A stretch of DNA of 64,000 nt from Pseudomonas sp. AN-1 (GCF_034057115.1 NZ_CP139195.1:4092001-4156000), one strand, 5' to 3'; positions 44,400 through 56,498 are shown, counted from the first letter of the stretch. A program made the numbers and translations. The notes: generated by a model not told the origin, from the sequence alone.

Positions 44400-45890
44400 C
44401 TACACCAGTCGCTTGCGCTCGCTGGAGGGTGCAATGCCGAGGGACTCCCGGTATTTGGCGATGGTCCGGCGGGCCACTTGAATCCCCTGCTCTTCCAGTA
44501 AACCAGCGATCTTGCTGTCACTCAATGGCTTTTTCGGGTTTTCCGCCGCCACCAGTTTCTTGATGATGGCGCGGATCGCCGTCGACGAGCATTCGCCGCC
44601 CTCGGCGGTGCTGACGTGGCTGGAGAAAAAGTACTTGAGTTCGTAGATGCCGCGCGGGGTGTGCATGTACTTCTGCGTGGTGACCCGCGAGATGGTCGAC
44701 TCGTGCATGCCCACCGCCTCGGCGATGTCGTGCAGCACCAGCGGCTTCATCGCCTCCTCGCCGTACTCGAGAAAGCCGCGCTGCTGCTCGACGATCTGGG
44801 TGGCGACCTTCATCAGCGTCTCGTTGCGGCTGAGCAGGCTCTTGATGAACCAGCGCGCTTCCTGCAGCTGGTTGCGCATGTAGGTGTTGTCGGCGCTGGA
44901 GTCGGCGCGGCGTACCAGGCCGGCATAGTGCGGGTTGACCCGCAGGCGCGGCATGGCGTCGGGGTTGAGCTCGACCAGCCAGCGCTCGTTGTCCTTGCGC
45001 ACGATCACGTCGGGGACCACGTACTCGGCCTCGCCGGCCTCGATCTGTGCGCCGGGACGCGGGTTGAGGCGCTGGATCAGCTCGACCACCTGGCGCAGCT
45101 CGTCCTCCTTCAGGCGCAGGCGCCGCATCAGCTGGGCGTAGTCGCGGCTGCCGAGCAGGTCGAGGTGGTCGCGGGCGACGCGGCGCGCCTCGTCCAGCCA
45201 GGGGGTGTCGGCTGGCAGCTGCTTCAGCTGCAGCAGCAGGCACTCGCTGAGGTCGCGTGCGCCGATGCCCAGTGGCTCGAACTGCTGCACGCGGTGCAGG
45301 ACCATTTCCACCTCGTCCAGCTCGATGCCCAGTTCAGGGTCGAGGGAGTCGAGGATCTCCTCGAGGCTTTCCTCGAGATAGCCGTCGTTGTTGATGGCGT
45401 CGATGATCGACATGGCGATCAGCCGGTCGCTGTCGCTCATCGGCGCCAGGTTGAGCTGCCAGAGCAGGTGGCTGTGCAGGCTCTCGCCGGAGGAGGTGCG
45501 GGCGGTGAAGTCCCACTCGTCGTCCTCGCTGCTCGGCAGGCTGCTGGCGCTGGTCTGGTAGATGTCCTCCCAGGCGGTATCCACCGGCAGCTCGCTGGGG
45601 ATGCGCTCCTCCCACTGGCCCTCGTCGAGACTGTCGGGGTCGCGCTCGGTGGTGGCGACCGTGCTGTCGTGGCTGGCGCCGGAGGAGGGGCCTTCGCTCT
45701 CCGCCAGCGGGTCGCTGCTGTCGAAGTCGTCGCCGTCTTCCTGTCGCTCGAGCATCGGGTTGGAGTCGAGGGCTTCCTGGATTTCCTGCTGCAGGTCGAG
45801 GGTCGACAGCTGGAGCAGACGAATGGCTTGTTGCAGCTGCGGTGTCATCGTCAGCTGCTGGCCCATCTTGAGGACTAGCGAGTGTTTCAT
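44400..45890 (-). CDS. rpoN: RNA polymerase sigma-54 factor RpoN
   Basis: A 496-residue sigma factor. Region I is Gln/Leu-rich ([20 protein letters not shown]), region II is acidic (about 55-120), and the C-terminal DNA-binding part includes the helix-turn-helix and the RpoN box [11 protein letters not shown] near residues 475-485. It recognises -24/-12 promoters, including the one predicted for pilA in this window. It has its own probable promoter after lptB. Confidence 0.97.
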   Translation of the reverse strand: MKHSLVLKMGQQLTMTPQLQQAIRLLQLSTLDLQQEIQEALDSNPMLERQEDGDDFDSSDPLAESEGPSSGASHDSTVATTERDPDSLDEGQWEERIPSELPVDTAWEDIYQTSASSLPSSEDDEWDFTARTSSGESLHSHLLWQLNLAPMSDSDRLIAMSIIDAINNDGYLEESLEEILDSLDPELGIELDEVEMVLHRVQQFEPLGIGARDLSECLLLQLKQLPADTPWLDEARRVARDHLDLLGSRDYAQLMRRLRLKEDELRQVVELIQRLNPRPGAQIEAGEAEYVVPDVIVRKDNERWLVELNPDAMPRLRVNPHYAGLVRRADSSADNTYMRNQLQEARWFIKSLLSRNETLMKVATQIVEQQRGFLEYGEEAMKPLVLHDIAEAVGMHESTISRVTTQKYMHTPRGIYELKYFFSSHVSTAEGGECSSTAIRAIIKKLVAAENPKKPLSDSKIAGLLEEQGIQVARRTIAKYRESLGIAPSSERKRLV

Positions 45891-45969
45891 GGCTTGGGAG
45901 TTGGCACCTTGGGTCTGCCAGCGCCTGCGCGCTGTCCACTGCTGGGCGCCGGGGCGCCGCGGTTAGCAA

Positions 45970-45975
45970 ATTATA
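45970..45975 (-). promoter_or_regulatory. Candidate -10 element upstream of rpoN
   Basis: On the minus strand the sequence reads TATAAT, a perfect sigma-70 -10, about 80 bases upstream of the rpoN start. It is embedded in an inverted repeat GCAAAT/ATTTGC (45966-45971 and 45984-45989). A matching -35 at the right spacing is weak (GGCAAA). The remainder of the 193-base lptB-rpoN spacer shows only GC-rich sequence. Confidence 0.5.
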
Positions 45976-46083
45976 TGCCCGATATTTGCGGCTTTGCCTA
46001 GGCTTGACAGTCGCCCGAAAAGGCGCAGTCGGGTGGGGGCGCCCGGCAGAGGGCGGGCGCGGACGGGGTGCGCTGCCGGCGGC

Positions 46084-46805
<722 letters not shown>

Positions 46806-46809
<4 letters not shown>

Positions 46810-47351
46810 GGGGTGTTCTGCTCCGGCTCGGCCTTCTTGCGCGGCTGGATGACCATGTCGATGCGCGCGCGCGGCGTGGTCACCTTGCTGCCGGTGGCGC
46901 GCCCGGCGTTGACGATCTGGCGCTGGGTGTCGTAGACGATCTTCTCGCCTTCGAAGGTGTTGCCTTCCTGGACCACCTTGGCCTGGTCGATCAGCACGAT
47001 GCGCTCGTTGGCGGCGAAGTACTGGATGGTCAGGCCGTAGGCCTTGACCAGCGGCTTGTCGGCGGCCGGCTGCTGCTCGTAGTAGGCCGGCTTGCCGGTC
47101 GCGGTGAACACCTCGATGTCGCCGCTCTTGTCCTGGGTGATGGTCACGGTGTCGCCGGTGATCTTCAGGCTGCCCTGGGTGATCACCACGCCGCCGCGGT
47201 ACACGGCGACGCCCTGGGCGTCGTCCAGCTCGGCGCTGTCGGCCTGCACGCGGATCGGCTGGTTGCGGTCGCTCGGCAGGGACCAGGCCGGCGCGCCGGC
47301 CAGCAGGATGCCCAGACCGAAGAGGAGGGGAAGGGGGTTAGCGAACCTCAT
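46806..47351 (-). CDS. lptA: LPS transport periplasmic bridge protein LptA (LptH)
   Basis: A 181-residue OstA-like periplasmic protein. The N-terminus [24 protein letters not shown] is a signal peptide, followed by the beta-jellyroll region ([27 protein letters not shown]). In Pseudomonas the protein is called LptH. It bridges LptC to LptD for LPS transport. GAGGAC five to six bases upstream supports the ATG at 47351; an ATG at 47366 would add five residues before the signal peptide. The start lies within the 3' end of lptC. Confidence 0.94.
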
Positions 47352-47907
47352 GCTGTCCTCGCACATTGGATTTCAGGAGCATCCGGCTTTCGTTGAGATA
47401 GGCCTGCAGGCCGGAGGCGGTGGTCACGCCGTTGGCGGCCTCGATACGCACCGGCTGGGACGTCTCGGCGTACTCCCGCTCGGGAAACACGCTCAGACGG
47501 GATGTGGTGAGCAGGATGGGGCGGCCCTTGGCGTCGCTGCGCTCCACGCGCACGCCGTCGAGCAGGTCGACCTGCACGCCGCCGGGCGACACCTCGCCGC
47601 GCTCGCTCAGCACGTGCCAGGGGTAGGCGCTGCCGCGGTACAGGCGCAGTTCCGGGCGGGTCAGGCGGGTGACGTCGCTGCTCTGCAGGTGTTCCAGGTG
47701 CTCGGCGCTCAGGCGGTAGTGCAGGGCGCCGTCGGCCTGGAACTGCACGCTGCGGGCGTTCTCCGCATAGAAGTCGATGGCGTCCTCGGCCGGCGCCGAG
47801 ACGCTGCGGGTCATGAAGCTTTCCGGGCGGATGTTCCAGTAGCCGATGGCCGCCAGCAGGGTGGCCAGCAGGGCGAACGGCAGGAAGGTGCGCAGGGTGG
47901 GATTCAT
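47338..47907 (-). CDS. lptC: LPS export protein LptC
   Basis: A 189-residue bitopic protein with one N-terminal membrane helix (about 7-24) and a periplasmic beta-jellyroll domain. The pattern matches LptC: AIDFYAENARSVQFQADGALHYRLSAEHLEHL and a late RIEAANGVTTASGLQAYLNE. It anchors the LptA bridge to the LptB2FG complex. It overlaps lptA by 14 bases and follows kdsC by 10 bases. Confidence 0.94.
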   Translation of the reverse strand: MNPTLRTFLPFALLATLLAAIGYWNIRPESFMTRSVSAPAEDAIDFYAENARSVQFQADGALHYRLSAEHLEHLQSSDVTRLTRPELRLYRGSAYPWHVLSERGEVSPGGVQVDLLDGVRVERSDAKGRPILLTTSRLSVFPEREYAETSQPVRIEAANGVTTASGLQAYLNESRMLLKSNVRGQHEVR

Positions 47908-47917
47908 CGGGGATCCG

Positions 47918-48442
47918 TCACAGGTAGGCGGCCTGGGCCGCCTCCAGCGTGCCCTGGGCGCGCATGATCAGTTCGCAGAACTCGCGGGCGGCGCCTTCGC
48001 CGCCGCGGGCCTGGGTCACCGCCGCCGCATGCTGGCGGACGAAGGCGTCGGCGCTGGCCACCGCCATGCCGAGGCCGACCCGGCGGATCACCGGCAGGTC
48101 GGGCAGGTCGTCGCCCAGATAGGCGACCTGCTCGTATGAGAGTCCCAGTTCGGCCAGCAGTTCATCGAGTACCACCAGCTTGTCCTCGCGGCCCTGCACC
48201 AGGTGCTGAATGCCGAGGTTCTTCGCCCGCCGCTCGACCACCGGAGCGCTGCGGCCGCTGATGATCGCGGTGCGCACCCCGGAGTTGATCAGCATCTTGA
48301 TGCCGTGGCCGTCGAGGGTGTTGAAGGTCTTGAACTCGCCGCCCTCGGGCAGGAAGTACAGCTTGCCGTCGGTCAGCACGCCGTCGACGTCGAAGATCGC
48401 CAGGCGGATGGCGCGGGCGCGTTGCAGCAGTTCGTCGTTCAT
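47918..48442 (-). CDS. kdsC: 3-deoxy-D-manno-octulosonate 8-phosphate phosphatase KdsC
   Basis: A 174-residue HAD phosphatase that releases KDO from KDO-8-phosphate. Catalytic Asp18 and Asp20 lie in IFDVDGVLTDG; the Lys motif QGREDKLVVL and the acidic motif YLGDDLPDLP complete the active site. The ATG at 48442 overlaps the kdsD stop by one base (TGATG). KdsC and KdsD catalyse steps of the same pathway. Confidence 0.96.
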   Translation of the reverse strand: MNDELLQRARAIRLAIFDVDGVLTDGKLYFLPEGGEFKTFNTLDGHGIKMLINSGVRTAIISGRSAPVVERRAKNLGIQHLVQGREDKLVVLDELLAELGLSYEQVAYLGDDLPDLPVIRRVGLGMAVASADAFVRQHAAAVTQARGGEGAAREFCELIMRAQGTLEAAQAAYL

Positions 48443-49416
48443 CACATCACTCCGGCGCGCAGCAGGTCGTGCATGTTCAGGGCGCCGACGGCGCGCTGGT
48501 CCGCGTCCACCGCCACCAGGGCGCTGATGCGGTTGTCCTCCATGATCTTCAGCGCCTCGGCGGCGAGCATGTCCGGGCGCACGGTCTTGCCGCCGGCGGT
48601 CATCAGTTCGTCGATCGACGCCTGGCGCACGTCGACGCCGCGGTCCAGGGCGCGGCGCAGGTCGCCGTCGGTGAAGATCCCGGCCAGGCGGCCGTCGGGC
48701 TCGGTGATCACGGTCATGCCCAGGCCCTTGCGGGTCATCTCCAGCAGTGCCTCGCGCAGCGGCGTGCCGCGCGGCACGCAGGGCAGGCGCTCGCCGTCGT
48801 GCATGATGTTCTCCACCTTGAGCAGCAGGCGGCGGCCCAGGGCGCCCCCCGGATGGGAGAAGGCGAAGTCCTCGGCGGTGAAGCCGCGCGCTTCCAGCAG
48901 GGCGATGGCCAGGGCGTCGCCGAGCACCAGCGAGACGGTGGTCGAGGAGGTCGGCGCCAGGTTCAGCGGGCAGGCCTCCTGGGCCACGCCGGCATCCAGG
49001 TTGACCGCCGCGGCCTGGGCCAGCGGCGAGTCGGGGTTGCCGGTCATGCTGATCAGGGTGATGCCCAGGCGCTTGATCAGCGGCAGCAGGGTGACGATCT
49101 CGGCGGTGCTGCCCGAGTTGGACAGCGCCAGCACCACGTCGTCGCGGGTGATCATGCCCATGTCGCCGTGGCTGGCCTCGGCGGGGTGGACGAAGAAGGC
49201 GGTGGTGCCGGTGCTGGCCAGGGTCGCGGCGATCTTGCGGCCGATGTGGCCGGACTTGCCCATGCCGACCACCACCACGCGGCCCTTGCAGGCCAGCAGC
49301 AGTTCGCAGGCGCGCACGAAGTCGCCGTTGATCCGCGCAAGCAGGTCGTTCACGGCGTCCAGTTCCATACGGATGGTGCGCTGGGCGGATTGGATGAAGG
49401 ACGGCGTCTGGGTCAT
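48442..49416 (-). CDS. kdsD: D-arabinose 5-phosphate isomerase KdsD
   Basis: A 324-residue isomerase converting ribulose-5-phosphate to arabinose-5-phosphate for KDO synthesis. The N-terminal SIS domain includes VVVVGMGKSGHIGRKIAATLASTGT and HGDMGMI, and two CBS domains fill the C-terminal half (about 205-324). Although it makes an arabinose phosphate, that is the pyranose precursor of KDO, unrelated to the polyprenyl-arabinofuranose pathway at 12217-16770. The ATG at 49416 is chosen; a GTG four codons upstream is possible. Divergent from the mla operon. Confidence 0.95.
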   Translation of the reverse strand: MTQTPSFIQSAQRTIRMELDAVNDLLARINGDFVRACELLLACKGRVVVVGMGKSGHIGRKIAATLASTGTTAFFVHPAEASHGDMGMITRDDVVLALSNSGSTAEIVTLLPLIKRLGITLISMTGNPDSPLAQAAAVNLDAGVAQEACPLNLAPTSSTTVSLVLGDALAIALLEARGFTAEDFAFSHPGGALGRRLLLKVENIMHDGERLPCVPRGTPLREALLEMTRKGLGMTVITEPDGRLAGIFTDGDLRRALDRGVDVRQASIDELMTAGGKTVRPDMLAAEALKIMEDNRISALVAVDADQRAVGALNMHDLLRAGVM

Positions 49417-49507
49417 GGGCGCAGGCACGGTTGGCTGATCAAGCGAACGATTATACCGACAAACCGGCGACCGCTCATCATCTGCCGTTGCCTCGGCGGC
49501 GCGGTGC

Positions 49508-49536
49508 TTGGGCGCGTCCGGCCGGCGGTGTATAGT
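49508..49536 (+). promoter_or_regulatory. Sigma-70 promoter of the mla operon
   Basis: TTGGGC (49508-49513) and TATAGT (49531-49536) are separated by 17 bases, a good sigma-70 promoter in the 205-base divergent kdsD-mlaF region. Transcription would begin near 49543, about 80 bases before mlaF. Confidence 0.75.
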
Positions 49537-49621
49537 GCGCGCCTATTCGGCCAGCGGCTGCCGGATGTCCCTGCCTAGGGTTCGGGCGTCTGCACGGAAG
49601 GCCGGCACGCAAGGAGTTCCG

Positions 49622-50431
49622 ATGACTAGCGACAACGCGTATGCCGTCGAGCTGAAGGGGGTGACCTTCAGGCGCGGCACGCGCACCATCTTCGATAATG
49701 TGAACCTGAGCATCCCGCGCGGCAAGGTCACCGGCATCATGGGCCCCTCCGGCTGCGGCAAGACCACCCTGCTGCGCCTGATCGGCGCCCAGCTGCGCCC
49801 GGCCAGCGGCCAGGTGATCGTCAACGGCCACAATCTGCCGCAGCTGTCGCGCCGCGAACTGTTCGACATGCGCAAGCAGATGGGCGTGCTGTTCCAGAGC
49901 GGCGCGCTGTTCACCGATCTCGACGTGTTCGAGAACGTCGCCTTCCCGCTGCGCGTGCACACCCGCCTCCCCGAGGAGATGATCCGCGACATCGTGCTGA
50001 TGAAGCTGCAGGCGGTCGGCCTGCGCGGCGCCATCGAACTGATGCCCGACGAGCTGTCCGGCGGCATGAAGCGCCGCGTGGCGCTGGCGCGGGCGATCGC
50101 CCTGGACCCGCAGATCCTCATGTACGACGAGCCCTTCGTCGGCCAGGATCCCATCGCCATGGGGGTGCTGGTGCGCCTGATCCGCCAGCTCAACGATGCC
50201 CTCGGGCTGACCAGTATCGTGGTGTCCCACGACCTGGCCGAGACCGCCAGCATCGCCGACTACCTGTACGTGGTCGGCGACAGCCAGGTGCTCGGCCAGG
50301 GCACTCCGGCCGAACTCATGGAGTCCGATAACCCGCGCATCCGCCAGTTCATGCAGGGCATCGCCGACGGGCCGGTACCCTTCCACTATCCCGCGGCCGA
50401 CTACCGCCGCGACCTGCTGGGAGAGCCCTGA
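49622..50431 (+). CDS. mlaF: Phospholipid transport ABC ATP-binding protein MlaF
   Basis: A 269-residue ABC ATPase of the Mla system, which maintains outer-membrane asymmetry. Walker [11 protein letters not shown] (41-50), signature [14 protein letters not shown], Walker [14 protein letters not shown] and H-loop VVSHDLAET are intact. The LSGGMKRR signature is characteristic of MlaF/Ttg2A. AAGGAG precedes the ATG. It heads mlaFEDCB. Confidence 0.96.
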   Translation: MTSDNAYAVELKGVTFRRGTRTIFDNVNLSIPRGKVTGIMGPSGCGKTTLLRLIGAQLRPASGQVIVNGHNLPQLSRRELFDMRKQMGVLFQSGALFTDLDVFENVAFPLRVHTRLPEEMIRDIVLMKLQAVGLRGAIELMPDELSGGMKRRVALARAIALDPQILMYDEPFVGQDPIAMGVLVRLIRQLNDALGLTSIVVSHDLAETASIADYLYVVGDSQVLGQGTPAELMESDNPRIRQFMQGIADGPVPFHYPAADYRRDLLGEP

Positions 50432-51228
50432 TGCGCAGGACTCCGTTGATCGAGCGCGTGCGCCTGCTCGGTCGCTCCGGCCTCGACGTGCTCGAGGCCC
50501 TCGGCCGCTCGACCCTGTTCCTCGGCCATGCCCTGTTCGGCCGCAACGGCGCCGGCAGTTTCCTGCAGCTGCTGGTCAAGCAGCTGTATGCGGTCGGCGT
50601 GCTGTCGCTGGCGATCATCATCGTCTCCGGCATCTTCATCGGCATGGTGCTGGCCCTGCAGGGCTACAACATCCTGGTGGACTTCGCCTCCGAGGAGGCG
50701 GTCGGCCAGATGGTCGCCCTGACCCTGCTGCGCGAGCTGGGCCCGGTGGTCACCGCGCTGCTGTTCGCCGGGCGTGCCGGCTCGGCGCTGACCGCCGAAA
50801 TCGGCAACATGAAGTCCACCGAGCAGCTGTCCAGCCTGGAGATGATCGGCGTCGACCCGCTCAAGTACATCATCGCCCCGCGCCTGTGGGCCGGCTTCAT
50901 CTCCATGCCGCTGCTCTCGGCGATCTTCACCGTGGTCGGCATCTGGGGTGGGGCGATGGTCGCGGTGGACTGGCTCGGCGTCTACGAGGGCTCCTACTGG
51001 GGCAACATGCAGCGCAGCGTGGAGCTCCAGGGCGACGTGCTCAACGGCGTGATCAAGAGCCTGGTGTTCGCCGTGGTGGTGACCTGGATCGCGGTGTTCC
51101 AGGGCTACGACTGCGAGCCGACCTCCGAGGGCATCAGTCGCGCCACCACCCGCACCGTGGTCTACGCCTCGCTGGCCGTGCTCGGCCTCGACTTCATCCT
51201 TACCGCTCTGATGTTTGGAGACTTCTGA
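50431..51228 (+). CDS. mlaE: Phospholipid transport permease MlaE
   Basis: A 265-residue MlaE-family permease with about five membrane helices. The conserved segment [20 protein letters not shown] lies near residues 110-130. It forms the membrane part of MlaFEDB. The ATG overlaps the mlaF stop by one base (TGATG), and the same junction type joins it to mlaD. Confidence 0.96.
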   Translation: MRRTPLIERVRLLGRSGLDVLEALGRSTLFLGHALFGRNGAGSFLQLLVKQLYAVGVLSLAIIIVSGIFIGMVLALQGYNILVDFASEEAVGQMVALTLLRELGPVVTALLFAGRAGSALTAEIGNMKSTEQLSSLEMIGVDPLKYIIAPRLWAGFISMPLLSAIFTVVGIWGGAMVAVDWLGVYEGSYWGNMQRSVELQGDVLNGVIKSLVFAVVVTWIAVFQGYDCEPTSEGISRATTRTVVYASLAVLGLDFILTALMFGDF

Positions 51229-51701
51229 TGCAATCCCGCTCCCTGGAAATCGGCGTCGGCCTGTTCCTCCTCGCCGGCCTGCTGGCCCTGCTGCTGCTGG
51301 CCCTGCGCGTCAGCGGTCTGACCATCGGCTCGGCGCAGGACACCTACCGCGTCTACGCCTACTTCGACAACACCGCCGGGGTCAGCCCGCGCGCCAAGGT
51401 GACCATGGCCGGGGTGACCATCGGCAAGGTGGTGGCCGTCGATCTCGACCACGACAGCTTCATGGGGCGTGTGACCATGGAACTCGACGGGCGCGTCAAC
51501 AATCTACCTACCGATTCCACCGCGTCGATCCTCACCGCCGGGCTGCTCGGCGAGAAGTACATCGGCATCAGCATCGGTGGCGAGGAGCAGGTGCTGGCCG
51601 ACGGCGGGGTGATCCGCGATACCCAGTCGGCCCTGGTGCTGGAGGATCTGATCGGCAAGTTCCTGCTCAACTCCGTCAACAAAGAACCCGCCAAGCAATA
51701 A
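51228..51701 (+). CDS. mlaD: Phospholipid-binding MCE protein MlaD
   Basis: A 157-residue protein with one N-terminal helix (about 8-28) and a single MCE domain (about 40-115: YRVYAYFDNTAGVSPRAKVTMAGVTIG). MlaD forms a hexameric ring on the MlaFE complex that binds phospholipid. The GLLGEKYIGI segment is typical. It overlaps the mlaE stop by one base. Confidence 0.96.
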   Translation: MQSRSLEIGVGLFLLAGLLALLLLALRVSGLTIGSAQDTYRVYAYFDNTAGVSPRAKVTMAGVTIGKVVAVDLDHDSFMGRVTMELDGRVNNLPTDSTASILTAGLLGEKYIGISIGGEEQVLADGGVIRDTQSALVLEDLIGKFLLNSVNKEPAKQ

Positions 51702-51713
51702 AGGACATCCGTC

Positions 51714-52358
51714 ATGCTCAAGATCCTGCGACGCAGCCTGCTGGTGCTGCTGGCCTGCCTGCCCTTCGCCGGCCATGCCGCCGCCACTCCGCAACAGGTG
51801 GTGCAGGCCACCACGGACAAGGTGCTGGGCGAGCTGAACAGCAAGCGCGAGCAGTTCAGGCAGGACCCGGAGGCCTTCTACCAGGCCCTCGATGGCATTC
51901 TCGGCCCGGTGGTCGACTTCGACGGCTTCGCCCGCGGGGTGATGACCGTGCGCTACAGCCGCCAGGCCTCGCCGCAGCAGATGCAGGCCTTCGTCGACAA
52001 CTTCAAGCGCAGCCTGGTGAAGTTCTACGGCGGCGCCCTGCTCGAGTACGACAACCAGGAGATCCGCATGCTGCCGGCGGTGGCGTCCCGCGAGCCGGGG
52101 CGCGCCTCGGTGAACATGGAGGTGGTCGGTCGCACGGGCGCCATCTACCCGGTGACCTACACCCTGGAGCAGAAGGACGGCGCCTGGAAGGTGCGCAACG
52201 TGATCATCAACGGCATCAACATCGGCAAGCTGTTCCGCGACCAGTTCGCCGAGTCGATGCGCAGCAACGGCAACGATCTGGACAAGGTCATCTCCACCTG
52301 GGGCGACGCCGTGGCGCGCGCCCAGGAGTCCGTCAACGTCAAGGGCGACCAGCAGTGA
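51714..52358 (+). CDS. mlaC: Periplasmic phospholipid carrier MlaC
   Basis: A 214-residue exported protein. Signal peptide MLKILRRSLLVLLACLPFAGHAAA is followed by the MlaC/Ttg2D domain with DGILGPVVDFDGFARGVM and the late VRNVIINGINIGKLFRDQF. It ferries phospholipid between MlaD and the outer-membrane MlaA (not in the window). The stop overlaps mlaB (GTGA). Confidence 0.95.
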   Translation: MLKILRRSLLVLLACLPFAGHAAATPQQVVQATTDKVLGELNSKREQFRQDPEAFYQALDGILGPVVDFDGFARGVMTVRYSRQASPQQMQAFVDNFKRSLVKFYGGALLEYDNQEIRMLPAVASREPGRASVNMEVVGRTGAIYPVTYTLEQKDGAWKVRNVIINGINIGKLFRDQFAESMRSNGNDLDKVISTWGDAVARAQESVNVKGDQQ

Positions 52359-52663
52359 GTCCGGGCGCGCTGCGGGCGGTGCCGCCGGACGGGCTGGCCC
52401 TGGACGGCGTGATCGACATGCACGTGGGCAGCGAGCTGCGCGCCGCCGGCCGCCGCCTGCTGGCCGACAGCCCGGCCGGCCGCGTCTGGATCGACTGTGC
52501 CGGCATCACCCACAGCAGCAGCGTCGGCCTCTCGCTGCTGCTGTGCCTGCTGCGCGATGCCCGGGCGACCGGCAAGACCCTGCAGATCCGCAACCTGCCC
52601 GAGGACATGCGGCAGATCGCCGAGGTCTACGGGGTGCTCGAGCTGCTGCCGCTCGCCGGCTGA
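52355..52663 (+). CDS. mlaB: STAS-domain protein MlaB
   Basis: A 102-residue single STAS domain protein. The VWIDCAGITHSSSVGLSLLLCLL segment carries the conserved Ser that contacts MlaF in E. coli MlaB. It stabilises and regulates the MlaFEDB ATPase. It starts at GTG 52355, overlapping the mlaC stop by 4 bases, and completes the operon. Confidence 0.92.
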   Translation: MSPGALRAVPPDGLALDGVIDMHVGSELRAAGRRLLADSPAGRVWIDCAGITHSSSVGLSLLLCLLRDARATGKTLQIRNLPEDMRQIAEVYGVLELLPLAG

Positions 52664-52679
52664 GCGGGCGGGCGCAGGG

Positions 52680-52708
52680 TTCGCAGGCCAAGGGCTTTTT
52701 TGTATGAT
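52680..52708 (+). promoter_or_regulatory. Candidate sigma-70 promoter for ibaG-murA
   Basis: TATGAT at 52703-52708 is a good -10 element, and TTCGCA at 52680-52685 is a weak -35 at 17-base spacing. It lies in the 83-base gap between mlaB and ibaG. The assignment rests on pattern alone. Confidence 0.4.
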
Positions 52709-52746
52709 GGCCGGCTCCCATGCCGGTCCCCAAGCGAGGTTGAGTT

Positions 52747-52986
52747 ATGCAGGCCGAAGACGTCAAACGCCATCTTGAAGAAAACCTGCCCGGCACCACC
52801 GTGGTGGTCGAAGGCCAGGGCTGCGACTTCCAGCTGAACCTGATCAGCGACGAGCTGGCCGGCCTCAGCCCGGTCAAGCGCCAGCAGCAGGTCTACGCCC
52901 ACCTCAACGACTGGATCGCCAATGGCAGCATCCACGCCGTGACCATGAAATTCTTCTCCCAGGCCGCCTGGGCCGAGCGCGCCTGA
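52747..52986 (+). CDS. ibaG: BolA-family acid stress / iron-sulfur protein IbaG
   Basis: A 79-residue BolA-like protein. The VVEGQGCDFQLNLIS strand has the Cys near residue 26 that, with a C-terminal His (SIHAVTMKFF), can bind an Fe-S cluster with monothiol glutaredoxin. The gene order mlaB-ibaG-murA is conserved in gammaproteobacteria. It is distinguished from BolA by its short length and its neighbours. Confidence 0.93.
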   Translation: MQAEDVKRHLEENLPGTTVVVEGQGCDFQLNLISDELAGLSPVKRQQQVYAHLNDWIANGSIHAVTMKFFSQAAWAERA

Positions 52987-54273
<1,287 letters not shown>

Positions 54274-54282
54274 GGGCAAGTC

Positions 54283-54918
54283 ATGCTGACCATCGCGCTG
54301 TCCAAGGGCCGCATCCTCGACGACACCCTGCCGCTGCTCGCCGCGGCCGGCATAGTGCCGACCGAGAATCCGGACAAGAGCCGCAAGCTGATCATCCCGA
54401 CCACCCAGGAAGACGTGCGCCTGCTGATCGTGCGCGCCACCGACGTGCCGACCTACGTCGAGCACGGCGCCGCCGATCTCGGCGTGGCCGGCAAGGACGT
54501 GCTGCTCGAGTACGGCGGCCAGGGCCTGTACGAGCCGCTGGATCTGCAGATCGCCCGCTGCAAGCTGATGACCGCCGGCAAGGTCGGCGCGCCGGAGCCT
54601 TCCGGGCGCCTGCGCGTGGCCACCAAGTTCGTCAACGTGGCCAAGCGCTACTACGCCGAGCAGGGCCGCCAGGTCGACATCATCAAGCTCTACGGCTCCA
54701 TGGAGCTGGCGCCGCTGGTGGGCCTGGCCGACAAGATCATCGACGTGGTCGACACCGGCAACACCCTGCGTGCCAACGGTCTGGAGCCCCAGGAGCTGAT
54801 CTGCCACGTGACCTCGCGGCTGGTGGTCAACAAGGCGTCGATGAAGATGCAGCATGCGCGCATCCAGGCGCTGATCGATACCCTGCGCCAGGCCGTGGCT
54901 GCCCGCCAGAGCGCCTGA
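54283..54918 (+). CDS. hisG: ATP phosphoribosyltransferase HisG (short form)
   Basis: A 211-residue catalytic subunit for the first step of histidine synthesis. Conserved motifs are [15 protein letters not shown] and the PRPP/anchor region [13 protein letters not shown]. It is the short HisGS form lacking the C-terminal regulatory domain, which needs HisZ (outside this window) for activity and feedback control. It begins 9 bases after murA. Confidence 0.96.
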   Translation: MLTIALSKGRILDDTLPLLAAAGIVPTENPDKSRKLIIPTTQEDVRLLIVRATDVPTYVEHGAADLGVAGKDVLLEYGGQGLYEPLDLQIARCKLMTAGKVGAPEPSGRLRVATKFVNVAKRYYAEQGRQVDIIKLYGSMELAPLVGLADKIIDVVDTGNTLRANGLEPQELICHVTSRLVVNKASMKMQHARIQALIDTLRQAVAARQSA

Positions 54919-55078
54919 TGCGGGCGCAGGAGGCCGGTTGCGACTGTCGGTCTCCTGCGCAAGTCCTGCGACCGCCGGTCGCGATCGTCTATCCGCGTCA
55001 TAGCCACAATTGCCGGGTGCCCGCGCGGAAGGCCTGATAATCTAGCGGCGCCCGAATCTGCCAATCATGAGGCCCGTT

Positions 55079-56386
55079 ATGACCGCACCGTTCGCCATCC
55101 GCCGACTCGACGCCGCCGATCCCCAGTTCGCCCGCCACCTGGATCATCTGCTGAGCTGGGAAAGCGTGTCCGACGATGCGGTCAACCAGCGCGTGCTGGA
55201 GATCATCAAGGGCGTGCGCGAGCGCGGCGATGCGGCGGTGGTGGAGTTCACCCGGCGCTTCGACGGTGTCGAGGCCACCGCGATGGCCGAACTGATCCTG
55301 CCGCGCGAGCGCCTGGAGCTGGCGCTGACCCGCATCAGCGCCGAGCAGCGCGAGGCGCTGGAAAAGGCCGCCGAGCGCGTGCGCCTGTACCACGAGCGGC
55401 AGAAGCAGGACTCCTGGACCTACACCGAGGCCGACGGCACCGTGCTCGGCCAGCAGGTCACTCCGCTGGACCGCGCCGGCCTGTACGTGCCAGGCGGCAA
55501 GGCCGCCTACCCGTCCTCGGTGCTGATGAACGCCATTCCGGCCAAGGTCGCCGGCGTCGCCGAAGTGGTGATGGTGGTGCCGACCCCGCGCGGCGAACTC
55601 AACGAGCTGGTGCTGGCCGCCGCCTGCGTGGCCGGCGTCGACCGCGTGTTCACCATCGGCGGCGCCCAGGCCGTGGCCGCGCTGGCCTACGGCACCGAGA
55701 GCGTGCCGCAGGTGGACAAGATCGTTGGCCCGGGCAACATCTACGTGGCCACCGCCAAGCGCCACGTGTTCGGCCAGTGCGGCATCGACATGATCGCCGG
55801 TCCCTCGGAGATCCTCGTGGTCTGCGACGGCCAGACCGATCCGGACTGGATCGCCATGGACCTGTTCTCCCAGGCCGAGCACGACGAGGACGCCCAGTCG
55901 ATCCTGGTCAGCCCGGATGCCGCCTTCCTCGACCGGGTGGCCGAGAGCATCGCCAGGCTGCTGCCGACCATGGAACGCGCCGAGATCATCCGCACCTCGC
56001 TGGAAGGCCGCGGCGCGCTGATCCAGGTCGCCGACATGGCGCAGGCCATCGCCGTGGCCAACCGCATCGCTCCCGAGCACCTCGAACTGTCGGTGGCCGA
56101 CCCGCAGCAGTGGCTGCCGCAGATCCGCCACGCCGGCGCGATCTTCATGGGCCGCTACACCGCGGAAGCGCTGGGCGACTACTGCGCCGGCCCCAACCAC
56201 GTGCTGCCGACCTCCGGCACCGCGCGCTTCTCCTCGCCGCTGGGGGTCTACGACTTCCAGAAGCGCTCGTCGATCATCTTCTGTTCGGCCGAGGGCGCTT
56301 CCGCGCTGGGCAAGACCGCCTCGGTGCTGGCGCGCGGCGAGTCGCTGACCGCCCACGCGCGCAGCGCCGAGTACCGCATCAAGTAA
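55079..56386 (+). CDS. hisD: Histidinol dehydrogenase HisD
   Basis: A 435-residue zinc enzyme for the last two steps of histidine synthesis. Signature segments are [17 protein letters not shown], the [29 protein letters not shown] region (read in two parts) and [10 protein letters not shown] with zinc ligands. GAGG seven bases upstream supports ATG 55079; an ATG at 55067 is in frame. The 160-base gap upstream may hold a promoter (GATAAT near 55036). Confidence 0.96.
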   Translation: MTAPFAIRRLDAADPQFARHLDHLLSWESVSDDAVNQRVLEIIKGVRERGDAAVVEFTRRFDGVEATAMAELILPRERLELALTRISAEQREALEKAAERVRLYHERQKQDSWTYTEADGTVLGQQVTPLDRAGLYVPGGKAAYPSSVLMNAIPAKVAGVAEVVMVVPTPRGELNELVLAAACVAGVDRVFTIGGAQAVAALAYGTESVPQVDKIVGPGNIYVATAKRHVFGQCGIDMIAGPSEILVVCDGQTDPDWIAMDLFSQAEHDEDAQSILVSPDAAFLDRVAESIARLLPTMERAEIIRTSLEGRGALIQVADMAQAIAVANRIAPEHLELSVADPQQWLPQIRHAGAIFMGRYTAEALGDYCAGPNHVLPTSGTARFSSPLGVYDFQKRSSIIFCSAEGASALGKTASVLARGESLTAHARSAEYRIK

Positions 56387-56392
56387 GCCGCA

Positions 56393-56462
56393 GGGTGGAA
56401 AACGGCCGTCGGCCTTTTCCACCCGACGTCACTCGGTGGAAAACGCTGCGCGGTTTTCCACC
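56393..56462. repeat. Tandem hairpins between hisD and hisC
   Basis: Two palindromes lie in a row. The first has arms GGGTGGAAAA (56393-56402) and TTTTCCACCC (56415-56424). The second has GGTGGAAAAC (56435-56444) and GTTTTCCACC (56453-56462) around the loop GCTGCGCG. The layout resembles a BIME-type pair of REP elements. Located between co-directional hisD and hisC, it may affect transcript processing or polarity. Confidence 0.82.
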
Positions 56463-56498
56463 CTACGCCAAGCAGATCGAATTCGAGGAGAGAAGGGC

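Noticed and set aside
48442-49416. KdsD as part of the arabinofuranose pathway
   Set aside because: KdsD makes arabinose-5-phosphate for KDO synthesis and is in its standard lptC-kdsC-kdsD location; the polyprenyl pathway starts from PRPP.
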